The translations under genes were made by a program, and so were the position numbers. Below are positions 35,731 to 44,959 of a DNA stretch of 64,000 bases, piece by piece. Source of the DNA: Mucilaginibacter flavus (GTDB taxonomy: Bacteria; Bacteroidota; Bacteroidia; Sphingobacteriales; Sphingobacteriaceae); the NCBI RefSeq assembly GCF_030409315.1, contig NZ_JAUFPS010000025.1:1-64000 (forward strand). Reading direction: 5' to 3'. The notes under the pieces are model-generated. The model saw only the letters and a list, made by a program, of their open reading frames with translations. It did no database searches and was not told the DNA's origin. How positions within the stretch are numbered: the stretch's first letter is position 1; the number at the start of each line of letters is the position of its first letter.

Positions 35731-36552
35731 ATGCTGCGATTGCTCTGTATCCTTTTCCTGGTCTTATTTGTAAATACCGGCAAAACAGCGGTACCCGTTC
35801 AAGCAAAAAAAACAACGACGACGCCGTTGGTGCTTCCCGTACCTGTTCAAATAAAAAAAGCGCCAAAGGTGCCTTTGGTATTAAAAATGGATACCGCGCA
35901 GGTTAACGTGCGCCATTTTGATAGCACGGCTTTAAAAGCCTATAGCAAACATCCCGAATTTCAATACCAGGAAGATGATGCGCAATCTACACCGTCCTGG
36001 TGGACACGCTTTTGGCGCTGGTTTTGGAATTGGGTGCTTGATTTGTTTAAGCCCATGAAACTGAGCAAGCACAACTATAGTCCGTTTATCAGGTTCCTGC
36101 TTTATGCCTTGCGATACCTGGCCATTGGCGCGGGTTTGGGTGCCATTGTTTTTCTTGGCTTAAAACTGGCGGGCATAGATATGCTCAACGTGTTCCGAAA
36201 AAAATCTATGAGCGCCAACCTGCCCTACCTCGAATCGCTTGAAAACATTCACGATATTAATTTTGATGACGAGCTGGAGAAAGCCATCGCTCAGCATAAC
36301 TATCGCCTGGCTGTACGCCTGCTTTATCTAAAATGCTTAAAACAGCTTAGCGATGCCGATTTAATTAAATGGCAGATAGATAAAACCAACAGCGCCTACA
36401 TCAATGAGTTAAGTAACCCCGAGCAGCGCCGCGTTTTTAAAATGCTCACCCTACAGTTTGAGTACACCTGGTATGGCGAGTTTGCCATTGATGCCGTTGT
36501 TTTTAAAAATATTAACGCCTTATTTATGGATTTTAAAAAAGGCATTGCATGA
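35731..36552 (+). CDS. DUF4129-domain membrane protein
   Basis: A 273-residue protein with a signal-like N-terminus, a proline/lysine-rich linker, an aromatic segment (PSWWTRFWRWFWNWV, about 89-103), a membrane helix (about 130-152), and a cytoplasmic DUF4129 domain (about 190-270; AIAQHNYRLAVRLLYLKCLK, TLQFEYTWYGEF). In several phyla DUF4129 is encoded beside MoxR and DUF58 genes. It overlaps the DUF4350 gene by four bases (ATGA). Confidence 0.85.
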   Translation: MLRLLCILFLVLFVNTGKTAVPVQAKKTTTTPLVLPVPVQIKKAPKVPLVLKMDTAQVNVRHFDSTALKAYSKHPEFQYQEDDAQSTPSWWTRFWRWFWNWVLDLFKPMKLSKHNYSPFIRFLLYALRYLAIGAGLGAIVFLGLKLAGIDMLNVFRKKSMSANLPYLESLENIHDINFDDELEKAIAQHNYRLAVRLLYLKCLKQLSDADLIKWQIDKTNSAYINELSNPEQRRVFKMLTLQFEYTWYGEFAIDAVVFKNINALFMDFKKGIA

Positions 36553-37733
36553 GGGATTTTAAAATTTATGTAAGCATCGCCAGCATACTGCTTATTATTT
36601 ACCTGGTAGCGCAATACAATAAACCCAGCGCTATTAACTGGCAGCCTACACTGGCCAAAAATGATAAGATTCCTTTTGGCACTTTTATTTTACACAACCA
36701 ACTTACCACGCTATACCCCGAAGCTGCAATAGTCAATACCAATAAGTCGGTTTACAATGCGTTTCATAACGATAGCCTGCAAAAGGGTAACTACATCATT
36801 ATTGCTAAAAATATCACGCTTAACAAGTTTGATTTTAAAGAGATGCTGAAGTATATCAAAGCCGGTAACTCTGTTTTCATGTCGGCATTTGAGTTTAAGG
36901 GGTTCTTTGCCGATTCATTGCAGATTGAATCGCGGGCCGAAAACTCAACAAAAAACGTATCTCTCAATTTTGTTAACGATAGGCTAAAAGCAGGCAAAAA
37001 CTATGTGTTTAACCGCGACATTAACAACCAGTATTTCAGCAGTCTTGATACTGCAAAAGTTACCATATTAGGTAAAAACTATGCTGATCATTGTACACTC
37101 ATCAGCTACAAATTTGGCAAGGGTACACTTTACCTATGCTCAACGCCGGCTGTATTTACAAATTACAGCCTGCTTACCAAACAAGGTGCCGACTATGCCG
37201 AAAAAGCACTATCATATATGCCGCAGGCCGGTTACGTATACTGGGATCAGTTTCAAAACGGAGATCTTCCGGAAGATCTATCGCCATTGAGGGTATTTTT
37301 TGCTAATCCTGCATTGCAGTGGGCTTATTACATTAGTCTTTTTAGCATTTTGGTTTATGTTATTTATGAGATGAAACGCCGCCAGCGCGTGATCCCGGTA
37401 ATAGAGCCCTTGCAAAACTCCACCCTGGAGTTTGTGAACGTTGTGGGGCAGGTATATTACGAGAAACGTGATAACGCCAACATAGCCCATAAAAAGGTGA
37501 TTTACATGCTGGAACATTTAAGGGATCAGTACCGCCTAAAGACAAACAGGCTTGACCCTGAATTTATTGAGGTGTTGACAAAAAAAACCGGCCTTGAGGT
37601 GGCATTTATTACCGACCTGGTACATGCCCTTATTTTCATAAGCGCCCAGCATCACGTTACTGATATTGAATTGATACGACTTAATAAACTGATAGAAAAA
37701 TTTTACAGCCAAACCGGATATAATGGAAAATGA
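36549..37733 (+). CDS. DUF4350-domain membrane protein
   Basis: A 394-residue protein: an N-terminal membrane helix, a large extracytoplasmic part (about 30-245) with DUF4350 features (FGTFILHNQL, NYIIIAKNI, FGKGTLYLCSTPAVFTNY), a second helix (about 255-275), and a cytoplasmic tail of about 110 residues. It overlaps both neighbours (four bases before, 11 after), which implies tight co-translation with DUF4129 and MoxR. The function is unknown; the fold suggests a GATase-like or vWA-associated domain. Confidence 0.82.
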   Translation: MRDFKIYVSIASILLIIYLVAQYNKPSAINWQPTLAKNDKIPFGTFILHNQLTTLYPEAAIVNTNKSVYNAFHNDSLQKGNYIIIAKNITLNKFDFKEMLKYIKAGNSVFMSAFEFKGFFADSLQIESRAENSTKNVSLNFVNDRLKAGKNYVFNRDINNQYFSSLDTAKVTILGKNYADHCTLISYKFGKGTLYLCSTPAVFTNYSLLTKQGADYAEKALSYMPQAGYVYWDQFQNGDLPEDLSPLRVFFANPALQWAYYISLFSILVYVIYEMKRRQRVIPVIEPLQNSTLEFVNVVGQVYYEKRDNANIAHKKVIYMLEHLRDQYRLKTNRLDPEFIEVLTKKTGLEVAFITDLVHALIFISAQHHVTDIELIRLNKLIEKFYSQTGYNGK

Positions 37734-38700
37734 TTTTTTTGAACAACGAACCGACATGAGCAGGCTAAGCCAGGCGGTTGACCAGATTAAAGCTACCCTG
37801 GCTAAAATTATTGTCGGTCAGCACGATTCTATTGACCTGCTGATTGCCGGCATCCTGGCCGACGGGCATATTTTAATTGAGGGTGTACCCGGTGTGGCTA
37901 AAACGCTTACTGCCAAATTAATCGCTAAGGCCATTGACGCCCAGTATTCGCGCATACAGTTTACGCCCGATTTGATGCCTTCTGATATCCTGGGCACATC
38001 GGTATTTAACCCCAAGCTCACCGAGTTTGAGTTTAAGCAAGGGCCTATCTTCGGTAACATCATCCTCATTGACGAGATTAACCGCGCGCCTGCCAAAACC
38101 CAATCGGCCTTGTTTGAGGTGATGGAAGAAAAGCAGGTAACTATTGATGGCAAAAGCTATAAAATGCAGGAGCCATTTACCGTATTAGCCACCCAAAACC
38201 CGGTTGAGCAGGAAGGCACTTACCGCCTGCCCGAAGCGCAGTTAGATAGGTTTTTATTTAAAATAGAGATCAAATATCCAACGCTGGAAGAAGAAATTCA
38301 GATCATCAGCCAGCAACATCAGCAAAAAACAACAGATCAGCTTAGTAACCTAAGTCCGGTGCTATCTGCCGCCGAAGTGATCGCTTTAAGGCATCAGGTA
38401 AAAGCTTTGCATGTTGAGCGTAAATTATTAGAGTTTACAGCCAAAATTGTGTACGAAACCCGCAACCACAAATCATTGTACCTGGGCGGTTCGCCAAGGG
38501 CATCATTGGCTATGATTAACGCAGCTAAGGCGCTGGCGGCTATTAAAGGTCGTGATTTTGTTACCCCTGATGATATTACCCATGTAGCCGCGCCGGTTTT
38601 ACGCCACCGCGTAATGCTTACACCCGATAAGGAAATGGAAGGCTTAACGCCGGACGACGTAATAGCGCAAATCATTCAAAAAATAGAGATACCCCGATAA
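37723..38700 (+). CDS. MoxR-family AAA+ ATPase
   Basis: A 325-residue chaperone-like AAA+ ATPase. Walker A is GVPGVAKTLTAK (about 50-61), Walker B/sensor region is LIDEINRAPAKTQSALFEVM, sensor 1 is ATQNPVEQEGTY, and the C-terminal lid follows. MoxR ATPases are thought to mature protein complexes together with vWA/DUF58 partners; the DUF58 gene lies nine bases downstream. It overlaps the DUF4350 gene by 11 bases. Confidence 0.92.
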   Translation: MENDFFEQRTDMSRLSQAVDQIKATLAKIIVGQHDSIDLLIAGILADGHILIEGVPGVAKTLTAKLIAKAIDAQYSRIQFTPDLMPSDILGTSVFNPKLTEFEFKQGPIFGNIILIDEINRAPAKTQSALFEVMEEKQVTIDGKSYKMQEPFTVLATQNPVEQEGTYRLPEAQLDRFLFKIEIKYPTLEEEIQIISQQHQQKTTDQLSNLSPVLSAAEVIALRHQVKALHVERKLLEFTAKIVYETRNHKSLYLGGSPRASLAMINAAKALAAIKGRDFVTPDDITHVAAPVLRHRVMLTPDKEMEGLTPDDVIAQIIQKIEIPR

Positions 38701-38709
38701 TATACCTGT

Positions 38710-40056
38710 GTGAAAAAATTCTTCGGCCTGTTTTATAAAAATCTTTTTTTTACCAACCGCTTATTTACCGGTTTAGGTATCAGCGCCGTTGTGTTTATAC
38801 TCTCCTTCTTTTTTCCGTGGCTGGGCATTATACCTGTACTTATATTCTGGGCGTTGATAGCGCTGTTTTTAATTGATGTGCTGATGCTTTACCGCACCAA
38901 TAAAGGTGTATTTGCCAAACGCCACGCGCCCGAAAGATTAAGCAACAGCGATGATAACGACCTGGGCGTATATATTGAAAACTGGTACCCTTTTAACATA
39001 GGTGTCGCTGTTATTGACGAGATCCCATTCCAGTTTCAGAAGCGCGACATCTGGTTTAAAAGTAGCTTAAAACCCAACGAGCGTAAACTCATTAGCTATG
39101 TACTGCGCCCTACCAAACGCGGCGAGTATGAGTTTGGCAATGTGATGGTGTACGCCAAATCGCCATTAGGACTCATCAGGCGGCGCTTTATTTTTGAGCA
39201 GGCCGAGACATTGTCGGTGTATCCATCGTTTCTGCAGATGCGTAAATACGAGCTAATGGCTATCTCCAATCGCTTAACCGATATCGGCATTAAAAAGATT
39301 CGCCGTATTGGGCACAGCCTGGAGTTTGAGCAGGTAAAAAACTATGTTGCCGGAGATGATTACCGTACCATTAACTGGAAAGCCACCGCAAGACGCGGCG
39401 ACCTGATGGTAAACTCCTACACCGACGAAAAATCGCAGCACGTATATTGCGTAATTGATAAATCGAGGGCCATGAAAATGCCTTTTGATGGTTTGAGCTT
39501 ATTGGACTATGCCATCAACGCCAGCCTGGTACTTTCAAGCGTGGCCCTTATTAAAGAGGACAAAGCAGGCTTGATAACCGCAGCCGAAAAAATAGGCGCT
39601 ATAGTACCAGCCGATAGAAAACCTTCGCAGCTGAACAAGATCCTGGAAGTTTTATACAAGGAGCGTACCCGGTATTTAGAAACCAACATGGAACTGGTTT
39701 ATACCACCGTGCGCAGCGTAATAAAACAACGCAGCCTTGTAGTATTTTTCACCAATTACGAAAGCATGAACGCCCTCAACAGGCAACTACCCTATTTAAA
39801 AAGGATAGCCAGATTTCATCTACTGTTAGTCGTATTTTTTGAAAACACCGAACTAAAAACCCTGAGCGAAAAACAAGCTACCGACCTGGAAGGAATCTAC
39901 ATAAAAACCATTGCCGAAAAATTTGCTCACGATAAAAAACTTATTGTAAAAGAATTAGCTAAATATGGTATTCAATCCATCCTGAGCGCGCCACAAAACT
40001 TAACGGTGAATACTATTAATAAATACCTGGAGCTAAAGGCTAAGCAGAAGATTTAA
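38710..40056 (+). CDS. DUF58-domain protein (vWA-like), MoxR partner
   Basis: A 448-residue protein with two N-terminal membrane helices (about 15-60), a beta domain, then the DUF58 motif YVAGDDYRTINWKATARRG (about 214-232) and a vWA-like fold (YCVIDKSRAMKMP with a MIDAS-like DKSRAM). It starts at a GTG, which gives MKKFFGLFYKN. It is the last gene of the block; MoxR and DUF58 proteins are assumed to interact. Confidence 0.9.
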   Translation: MKKFFGLFYKNLFFTNRLFTGLGISAVVFILSFFFPWLGIIPVLIFWALIALFLIDVLMLYRTNKGVFAKRHAPERLSNSDDNDLGVYIENWYPFNIGVAVIDEIPFQFQKRDIWFKSSLKPNERKLISYVLRPTKRGEYEFGNVMVYAKSPLGLIRRRFIFEQAETLSVYPSFLQMRKYELMAISNRLTDIGIKKIRRIGHSLEFEQVKNYVAGDDYRTINWKATARRGDLMVNSYTDEKSQHVYCVIDKSRAMKMPFDGLSLLDYAINASLVLSSVALIKEDKAGLITAAEKIGAIVPADRKPSQLNKILEVLYKERTRYLETNMELVYTTVRSVIKQRSLVVFFTNYESMNALNRQLPYLKRIARFHLLLVVFFENTELKTLSEKQATDLEGIYIKTIAEKFAHDKKLIVKELAKYGIQSILSAPQNLTVNTINKYLELKAKQKI

Positions 40057-40068
40057 AATTTGCGGGTG

Positions 40069-40093
40069 GGCGCGGTGAAAATGCCGACCATAG
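40069..40093. repeat. Solo arm of a GCGGTGAAAA-type repeat
   Basis: GGCGCGGTGAAAATGCCGACC... matches the arms at 41213-41236 and 41290-41314. It lies upstream of the nuclease gene, so the three copies bracket that gene. Confidence 0.6.
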
Positions 40094-40166
40094 ACTAAAC
40101 TCACGGTATACTGTAATAAAGATTGATAGCTTTAATTATTATTCAACAAAGTATCGCGAACATTTT

Positions 40167-41195
40167 ATGAATATAGATAAGGAACAAATCAAGGAAAAGT
40201 ATTTAAAGTTAAAACTTCTCTTGGGAAGACAGCCTGGGAGTAAAGAGTTTTATAAGGAAACAGGCATTTCTGAATATCAAGTCATACAAAACTTCCATAA
40301 ATACACATCTCTTGTCGCTGAAATGGGAGACTTTCAAAAATCGTTCGGCGAGAAATATTATGACGTGGAAGAATATTGGAATAATTATGGTGATTTAACA
40401 AGAAAACTCAATAAGATACCAAGTAGTTCAGAGTGGCTATTTTATAAATGTAAACCACTAAAAACATCTTTTTTTAAAAAGTTCGGAAAGAATTGGACTG
40501 AACTACCGTCGTTGTTTTATAATTATGCAATAAACAAATCGGAATGGAATGATATAATTCATTTGTTTCTATTCGAAAAAAAAGATGAGGCTATTAAACT
40601 AAATGATGATGCGTCACAATTAGAATTTAAGTATCTTCAATTTTTACCCCCCATACTAAATAGCTTTTTGACGTTTTCTATAGAAGAAGGAAAAAATAAC
40701 CAATTTGAAAAACAAGTAAATTTGATATTTCAAATGTTAGGATTTGAGACTGCTTATTTTGGACAAGGGACAGGTAGAAACCCTGATACCATAGCAAAAG
40801 CATCGCAATTTGGGTATGCATTATTAATTGATGCTAAAGCAAGAAGAGAAGTTTATCAAATTGGGACGGAAGATCGAAAGTTTATAGAATATATTAAAAC
40901 ACATACTAATAATTTAAATAGAACAGGGCATAGCATTGTATATTTTGTAATTGTTTCAAGTGAATTTAAACCAATTGCAGAAACTCCATTAAAAAATATA
41001 ATGAAGGCAACAAATGTTGTTACAACACTAATTAAAGCATCTACTTTACTTAAATTATTATCGAAAAAAATAGAGTACCCATCGACGTTGAACTTAGAAA
41101 GTATAAAAGAATTATTTTTAAATCATGGTCTGATAACTGACAATCATCTTGACAAGTTATTCGCAAAGTATAAAATAGCTAACATCACTTATTAG
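40167..41195 (+). CDS. Predicted PD-(D/E)XK endonuclease with homing-endonuclease-type repeats
   Basis: A 342-residue protein, AT-rich compared with its neighbours. The N-terminal 115 residues contain two repeats like LGRQPGSKEFYKETGISEY...F and IPSSSEWLFYKCKPLKTSFFKKFG, similar to the small DNA-binding repeats attached to HNH homing endonucleases. The C-terminal part has an E (NQFEKQVNLIFQMLGF, about 186), then PD in GRNPDTIA (about 209), and LLIDAKARRE (about 221-230): the PD-x(n)-D-x-K active site of restriction-like nucleases. No methyltransferase is adjacent. A solitary restriction or defence nuclease, or a homing-type mobile gene, is my inference. Confidence 0.7.
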   Translation: MNIDKEQIKEKYLKLKLLLGRQPGSKEFYKETGISEYQVIQNFHKYTSLVAEMGDFQKSFGEKYYDVEEYWNNYGDLTRKLNKIPSSSEWLFYKCKPLKTSFFKKFGKNWTELPSLFYNYAINKSEWNDIIHLFLFEKKDEAIKLNDDASQLEFKYLQFLPPILNSFLTFSIEEGKNNQFEKQVNLIFQMLGFETAYFGQGTGRNPDTIAKASQFGYALLIDAKARREVYQIGTEDRKFIEYIKTHTNNLNRTGHSIVYFVIVSSEFKPIAETPLKNIMKATNVVTTLIKASTLLKLLSKKIEYPSTLNLESIKELFLNHGLITDNHLDKLFAKYKIANITY

Positions 41196-41212
41196 CTATA
41201 CTCCGTTCAGCC

Positions 41213-41314
41213 TGTGGTTGGTGTTTCACCGCACCACTCACATACACGGTTGTAATACATAAAACTTTTGAAGCTGCGTCACATTGGCATGGTGCGGTGA
41301 AAACACCGATCACA
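41213..41314. repeat. Palindromic element with GCGGTGAAAACACC arms
   Basis: TGTGGTTGGTGTTTCACCGC (41213-41232, continuing CACCA) and its inverse TGGTGCGGTGAAAACACCGA (41290-41309, continuing TCACA) are about 24-base arms around a 53-base centre. A solo arm lies on the other side of the nuclease gene. Confidence 0.75.
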
Positions 41315-41376
41315 AGCAAAACAACCTATATCTAACCGCAGACCACAAGGCAGCACATTATGGCAGCGGTTAAAAG

Positions 41377-41418
41377 CGAAAACCTTTTACCTTTCGCCTT
41401 TAACCTTTTGCCTCTTTC
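41377..41418. repeat. Heptamer array behind mscS
   Basis: Six 7-base units CGAAAAC, CTTTTAC, CTTTCGC, CTTTAAC, CTTTTGC, CTCTTTC end two bases before the mscS stop codon. On the mscS strand the units are GTAAAAG-like, matching the array at 18551-18585. Confidence 0.75.
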
Positions 41419-41420
41419 CC

Positions 41421-42227
41421 CTACCCCGCTTTAGGGAAAGCCACTCCATTCGCGCCAAAATCTTTTAAGATTTTTTCCATGAGGGCTATTTTAGCGGTGA
41501 GATAATTTGCAGGTTCAACCCATACGTTGATGGTGATCCGTACCGAGTCAATTTCCATCGCGATGACACCAACACGGGCAGCGGGTTCATGCAGCAGGTT
41601 GTCTGTGTTTTTAACAGCATTATCAATGATGGTTTTTACCTTATCCAAATCATTGGCGTAAGCTATCTTCACCTCAAAATCAAGCCGGCGCTTTCCTTCG
41701 CGGGTTACGTTCACTATCACCTCGTTAAAAAGCTTCCCGTTCGGGATAATAACCGTTTTGTTATCGGCAGTAATTAGCACCGTGTAAAATATCTGGATAG
41801 ATACCACTTTACCATCCTGGCCTTGCGCAATAATGCTGTCATCAAGCTCAAAAGGTTTTAACAGCAAAATAAGCACTCCACCGGCAAAGTTTTGGAAAGT
41901 ACCGGATAAGGCCAAACCGGCAGCAACCGAAAAAGCACCTATGATGGTGGTGAAAATGGTCATCTCCAACCCGATGATATTCATCACCCAAATAATGAGT
42001 AAAATGTAAAGGGTGGTAATTGACAAACTTAAAAAGAATGGTTGTAACGACGAGTGCACCCCTCTTTTGAGCATGCGGGTACGGAGCCTGTTGCGCAGAA
42101 ACCGGATTACCCAAAGACCAATAAAAAATATGATTATTCCACCTAAGTATTTTGGGCCGTGGGTGACCAACCAGTTGTGGAAATCGGTATAAAAATCTTC
42201 TACTTTGTAAATGCTTTTGTCTTTCAT
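41421..42227 (-). CDS. Small-conductance mechanosensitive channel, MscS family
   Basis: A 268-residue protein of standard MscS length. It has three N-terminal membrane helices; the third is the pore helix AFSVAAGLALSGTFQNFAGG (about 98-117), followed by the beta domain (DDSIIAQGQDGKVVSIQIFYT) and the alpha/beta C-terminus (RRLDFEVKIAYANDLDKV). It opens on hypo-osmotic shock and relieves turgor. A minus-strand TAnnTTTG box is at 42243-42250, and a 33-codon ORF lies just upstream. Confidence 0.92.
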   Translation of the reverse strand: MKDKSIYKVEDFYTDFHNWLVTHGPKYLGGIIIFFIGLWVIRFLRNRLRTRMLKRGVHSSLQPFFLSLSITTLYILLIIWVMNIIGLEMTIFTTIIGAFSVAAGLALSGTFQNFAGGVLILLLKPFELDDSIIAQGQDGKVVSIQIFYTVLITADNKTVIIPNGKLFNEVIVNVTREGKRRLDFEVKIAYANDLDKVKTIIDNAVKNTDNLLHEPAARVGVIAMEIDSVRITINVWVEPANYLTAKIALMEKILKDFGANGVAFPKAG

Positions 42228-42242
42228 AAAAATTTATGAAAG

Positions 42243-42250
42243 CAAAAGTA
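42243..42250 (-). promoter_or_regulatory. Probable mscS promoter (-7 box)
   Basis: On the minus strand this reads TACTTTTG, an exact TAnnTTTG match 15 bases from the ATG. No -33 box at the normal distance. Confidence 0.35.
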
Positions 42251-42258
42251 TAAATTAA

Positions 42259-42360
42259 TTACTTACCGTAAATGGTAACAAATAATTCAGGGCCTTTAAA
42301 CAGCAACCAGTCCACCAGGGTGCTGTGCAGTTGTTTTGTTTTTTGTGTAATATTTTTCAT
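42259..42360 (-). CDS. Possible 33-residue small protein upstream of mscS
   Basis: A complete frame from ATG (42358-42360) to TAA encodes MKNITQKTKQLHSTLVDWLL followed by FKGPELFVTIYGK. Composition and codon use look protein-like, with an amphipathic or membrane-edge helix. A TAnnTTTG match (minus strand, 42418-42425) lies about 58 bases upstream. No obvious ribosome binding site. It could equally be a chance frame. Confidence 0.35.
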   Translation of the reverse strand: MKNITQKTKQLHSTLVDWLLFKGPELFVTIYGK

Positions 42361-42522
42361 GGTACTTAATTCTATTCAAATCATGTGCCTAATACGCCAC
42401 CTTTCTGATTTGTTACACAAAATTACGTATTGCATGTTAAGATAGTTTTCAGAATTAATCAAATGATTAACTAATGACCATCCATTTACCTTAAAATGAC
42501 CAAAGTGAACGCCATTAACAAC

Positions 42523-42554
42523 AAAACCCTGTATACAAAAGCATACAGGGTTTT
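42523..42554. terminator. Terminator behind groEL
   Basis: AAAACCCTGTAT and ATACAGGGTTTT pair perfectly around an eight-base loop, with T-rich flanks. It lies 84 bases past the groEL stop. Confidence 0.85.
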
Positions 42555-42597
42555 TATTTTAGTACGAAGGTGAAGTTTAAAGCATACGCTCGTTGTT

Positions 42598-42632
42598 AAA
42601 CGGCTTTTAGCTTTCTGCCTTCAGCTTTGGGC
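42598..42632. repeat. Heptamer array behind groEL
   Basis: AAACGGC, TTTTAGC, TTTCTGC, CTTCAGC, TTTGGGC are five 7-base units ending five bases before the groEL stop codon. On the coding strand each unit begins GC(N) and is A-rich. Confidence 0.65.
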
Positions 42633-42637
42633 TTATC

Positions 42638-44272
42638 TTACATCATACCGCCCATGCCGCCACCGCCGCCCATTGGAGGACCAGCCGGAGCATCTTCAGG
42701 ATCATCAGCCAATACAACTTCTGTTGTTAACAACATAGCTGCAATTGAAGCCGCGTTTTCTAAAGCTACACGACCTACTTTAGTAGGGTCGATAACGCCT
42801 GCACCAATCAGGTTTTCGTATTTATCGGTACGTGCATTGTAACCAAAGTCGGCAGTGCCTTCTTTAACTTTTTGCACAACGATAGAACCTTCGATACCCG
42901 CGTTAGCACAGATTTGACGTAAAGGCTCTTCGATAGCGCGACGGATGATCTGGATACCAGTGTTCTCGTCTTCGTTATCACCTTTCAAATCAGCTAAAGA
43001 AGCAACCGCGCGGATGAAGGCAACGCCACCACCTGCAACAATACCTTCTTCAACAGCAGCACGTGTTGCGTGTAAAGCATCATCAACACGGTCTTTTTTC
43101 TCTTTCATTTCAACCTCTGTAGCAGCACCTACGTAAAGTACAGCAACACCGCCAGATAATTTGGCTAAACGCTCCTGTAATTTTTCGCGGTCATAATCAG
43201 AAGTAGTTGACTCAATCTGAGATTTGATTTGACCAACACGGCCTTTGATCTCATCAGCAGAACCAGCACCATTGATGATGGTAGTGTTATCTTTGTCGAT
43301 GATGATTTTCTCAGCAGTACCTAAGTATGATAAATCAGCATTTTCTAATTTGTAACCTCTTTCTTCAGAAATTAAAGTACCGCCGGTTAAGATAGCGATA
43401 TCCTCTAACATCGCTTTACGGCGATCGCCAAAGCCTGGTGCTTTAACAGCAGCAACTTTCAGTGAGCCACGGATTTTATTAACTACCAATGTAGCCAACG
43501 CTTCGCCATCAAGGTCTTCAGCAATGATCAATAATGGTTTGCCTGTCTGTACTTGTTTTTCAAGGATAGGAAGCAATTCTTTCATCGAAGAGATCTTTTT
43601 ATCATAGATCAGGATGTAAGGATTTTCTAACTCTGCTTCCATTTTATCAGCATTGGTAACAAAGTAAGGAGAAAGGTAACCACGATCAAACTGCATACCT
43701 TCTACGGTTTTAACTTCAGTTTCGGTACCTTTTGCTTCTTCAACAGTGATAACACCGTCTTTACCAACTTTAGCCATAGCTTCAGCAATTAACGAACCGA
43801 TAACCTCGTCGTTATTTGCAGAGATTGAAGCTACTTGTTTGATTTTGTTATTGTCTTCGCCTACAGTTTGTGACTGTGCTTTTAAGTTTTCAACAACAGC
43901 AGCAACAGCTTTATCAATACCGCGTTTTAAATCCATTGGATTTGCACCGGCTGCTACGTTTTTAATACCAGCGGTAACAATAGCCTGAGCCAAAACGGTA
44001 GCAGTAGTAGTACCATCACCTGCAATATCTGCAGTTTTTGATGCAACTTCTTTAACCATTTGAGCGCCCATGTTTTCTAAAGCATCTTTCAGTTCGATTT
44101 CTTTAGCAACAGTTACACCGTCTTTAGTGATAGCCGGTGAGCCGAATTTTTTATCGATAATTACGTTTCTGCCTTTAGGACCTAATGTTACTTTAACCGC
44201 ATTAGCTAAAATATCAACACCGCGTTTTAAGGCGTCGCGTGCTTCAACATTGTATTTAACTTGTTTTGCCAT
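42638..44272 (-). CDS. groEL: 60-kDa chaperonin GroEL
   Basis: A 544-residue chaperonin that refolds proteins in an ATP-driven double ring with GroES. The sequence follows the family from [18 protein letters not shown] through [14 protein letters not shown] (ATP site, about 86-99) to the Gly/Met tail [10 protein letters not shown]. It is downstream of groES, but the 171-base gap between them is unusually long and filled with paired octamer arrays. Confidence 0.98.
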   Translation of the reverse strand: MAKQVKYNVEARDALKRGVDILANAVKVTLGPKGRNVIIDKKFGSPAITKDGVTVAKEIELKDALENMGAQMVKEVASKTADIAGDGTTTATVLAQAIVTAGIKNVAAGANPMDLKRGIDKAVAAVVENLKAQSQTVGEDNNKIKQVASISANNDEVIGSLIAEAMAKVGKDGVITVEEAKGTETEVKTVEGMQFDRGYLSPYFVTNADKMEAELENPYILIYDKKISSMKELLPILEKQVQTGKPLLIIAEDLDGEALATLVVNKIRGSLKVAAVKAPGFGDRRKAMLEDIAILTGGTLISEERGYKLENADLSYLGTAEKIIIDKDNTTIINGAGSADEIKGRVGQIKSQIESTTSDYDREKLQERLAKLSGGVAVLYVGAATEVEMKEKKDRVDDALHATRAAVEEGIVAGGGVAFIRAVASLADLKGDNEDENTGIQIIRRAIEEPLRQICANAGIEGSIVVQKVKEGTADFGYNARTDKYENLIGAGVIDPTKVGRVALENAASIAAMLLTTEVVLADDPEDAPAGPPMGGGGGMGGMM

Positions 44273-44284
44273 GATTTTAGTTTT

Positions 44285-44445
44285 GAATTATTGAATTACT
44301 GAATTATTGATTTAAGCGCGTTGCCAATCTTTTCATACAGTGATCAATAACTATTTTCGTTTTAACTTTTGATTTTAGGTTGAAGAACTATTGTTTGTGC
44401 AGGATAATTCAATAAATCAATCCTTCAATAATTCAATAATTAATT
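44285..44445. repeat. Paired octamer arrays between groES and groEL
   Basis: Array 1: GAATTATT, GAATTACT, GAATTATT, GATTTAAG (44285-44316). Array 2: AATTCAAT, AAATCAAT, CCTTCAAT, AATTCAAT, AATTAATT (44406-44445), which runs into the groES stop codon at 44444. The arrays are inverted relative to each other and keep 8-base phase. A stem in the groES-groEL mRNA can form. Confidence 0.75.
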
Positions 44446-44719
44446 AAAGAACCGCGTAAATATCAGATTCGCGCATAATTAAGTACTCTTTGCCTTCGTA
44501 GGTAATTTCGGTACCGGCGTATTTACCATATAAAACCTGGTCGCCAACTTGTACTGTTAAAGGCTCATCTACTTTACCGTTACCAACTGCAACGATAGTT
44601 CCACGCTGAGGTTTTTCTTTAGCGGTATCCGGGATAAAAATTCCCGAAGCGGTCTTCTCTTCGGCAGCTGCTGCCTCTACAACCACTCTGTCGCCGATTG
44701 GTTTAATGTTTAATGACAT
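44444..44719 (-). CDS. groES: 10-kDa co-chaperonin GroES
   Basis: A 91-residue heptameric lid of GroEL. The mobile-loop region [21 protein letters not shown] and the [17 protein letters not shown] segment are typical. An inverted pair ATGCCAA (44770-44776) / TTGGCAT (44796-44802) lies upstream, but I see no CIRCE element. Regulation by heat is expected but not readable here. Confidence 0.97.
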   Translation of the reverse strand: MSLNIKPIGDRVVVEAAAAEEKTASGIFIPDTAKEKPQRGTIVAVGNGKVDEPLTVQVGDQVLYGKYAGTEITYEGKEYLIMRESDIYAVL

Positions 44720-44901
44720 AGTTATATGTGTTTATTTTATTTAAGTTTCACCCCAATTACACATCAATTATGCCAAGCGAATGTAATGGCAAAAATTGGC
44801 ATTTAACCTGTTTTATTGTCAGCAAAATGTATACTGCCTTTTTGAAGTTAACATAATTTTAACGTCGTCGTGCCATCGTGTCAGTAATGATTATAACAAT
44901 A

Positions 44902-44935
44902 AAAAAGGGCTTTGGATATCTCCAAAGCCCTTTTT
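44902..44935. terminator. Terminator of the secG transcript
   Basis: AAAAAGGGCTTTGGA-TATC-TCCAAAGCCCTTTTT is a perfect 15-base stem. Confidence 0.93.
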
Positions 44936-44959
44936 ACTCTATCAAAGAGTAGTATCCTG

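Noticed and set aside
44770-44802. Inverted pair ATGCCAA / TTGGCAT upstream of groES as a heat-shock operator
   Set aside because: It does not match CIRCE and the 19-base spacing is long; nothing else supports a repressor site.
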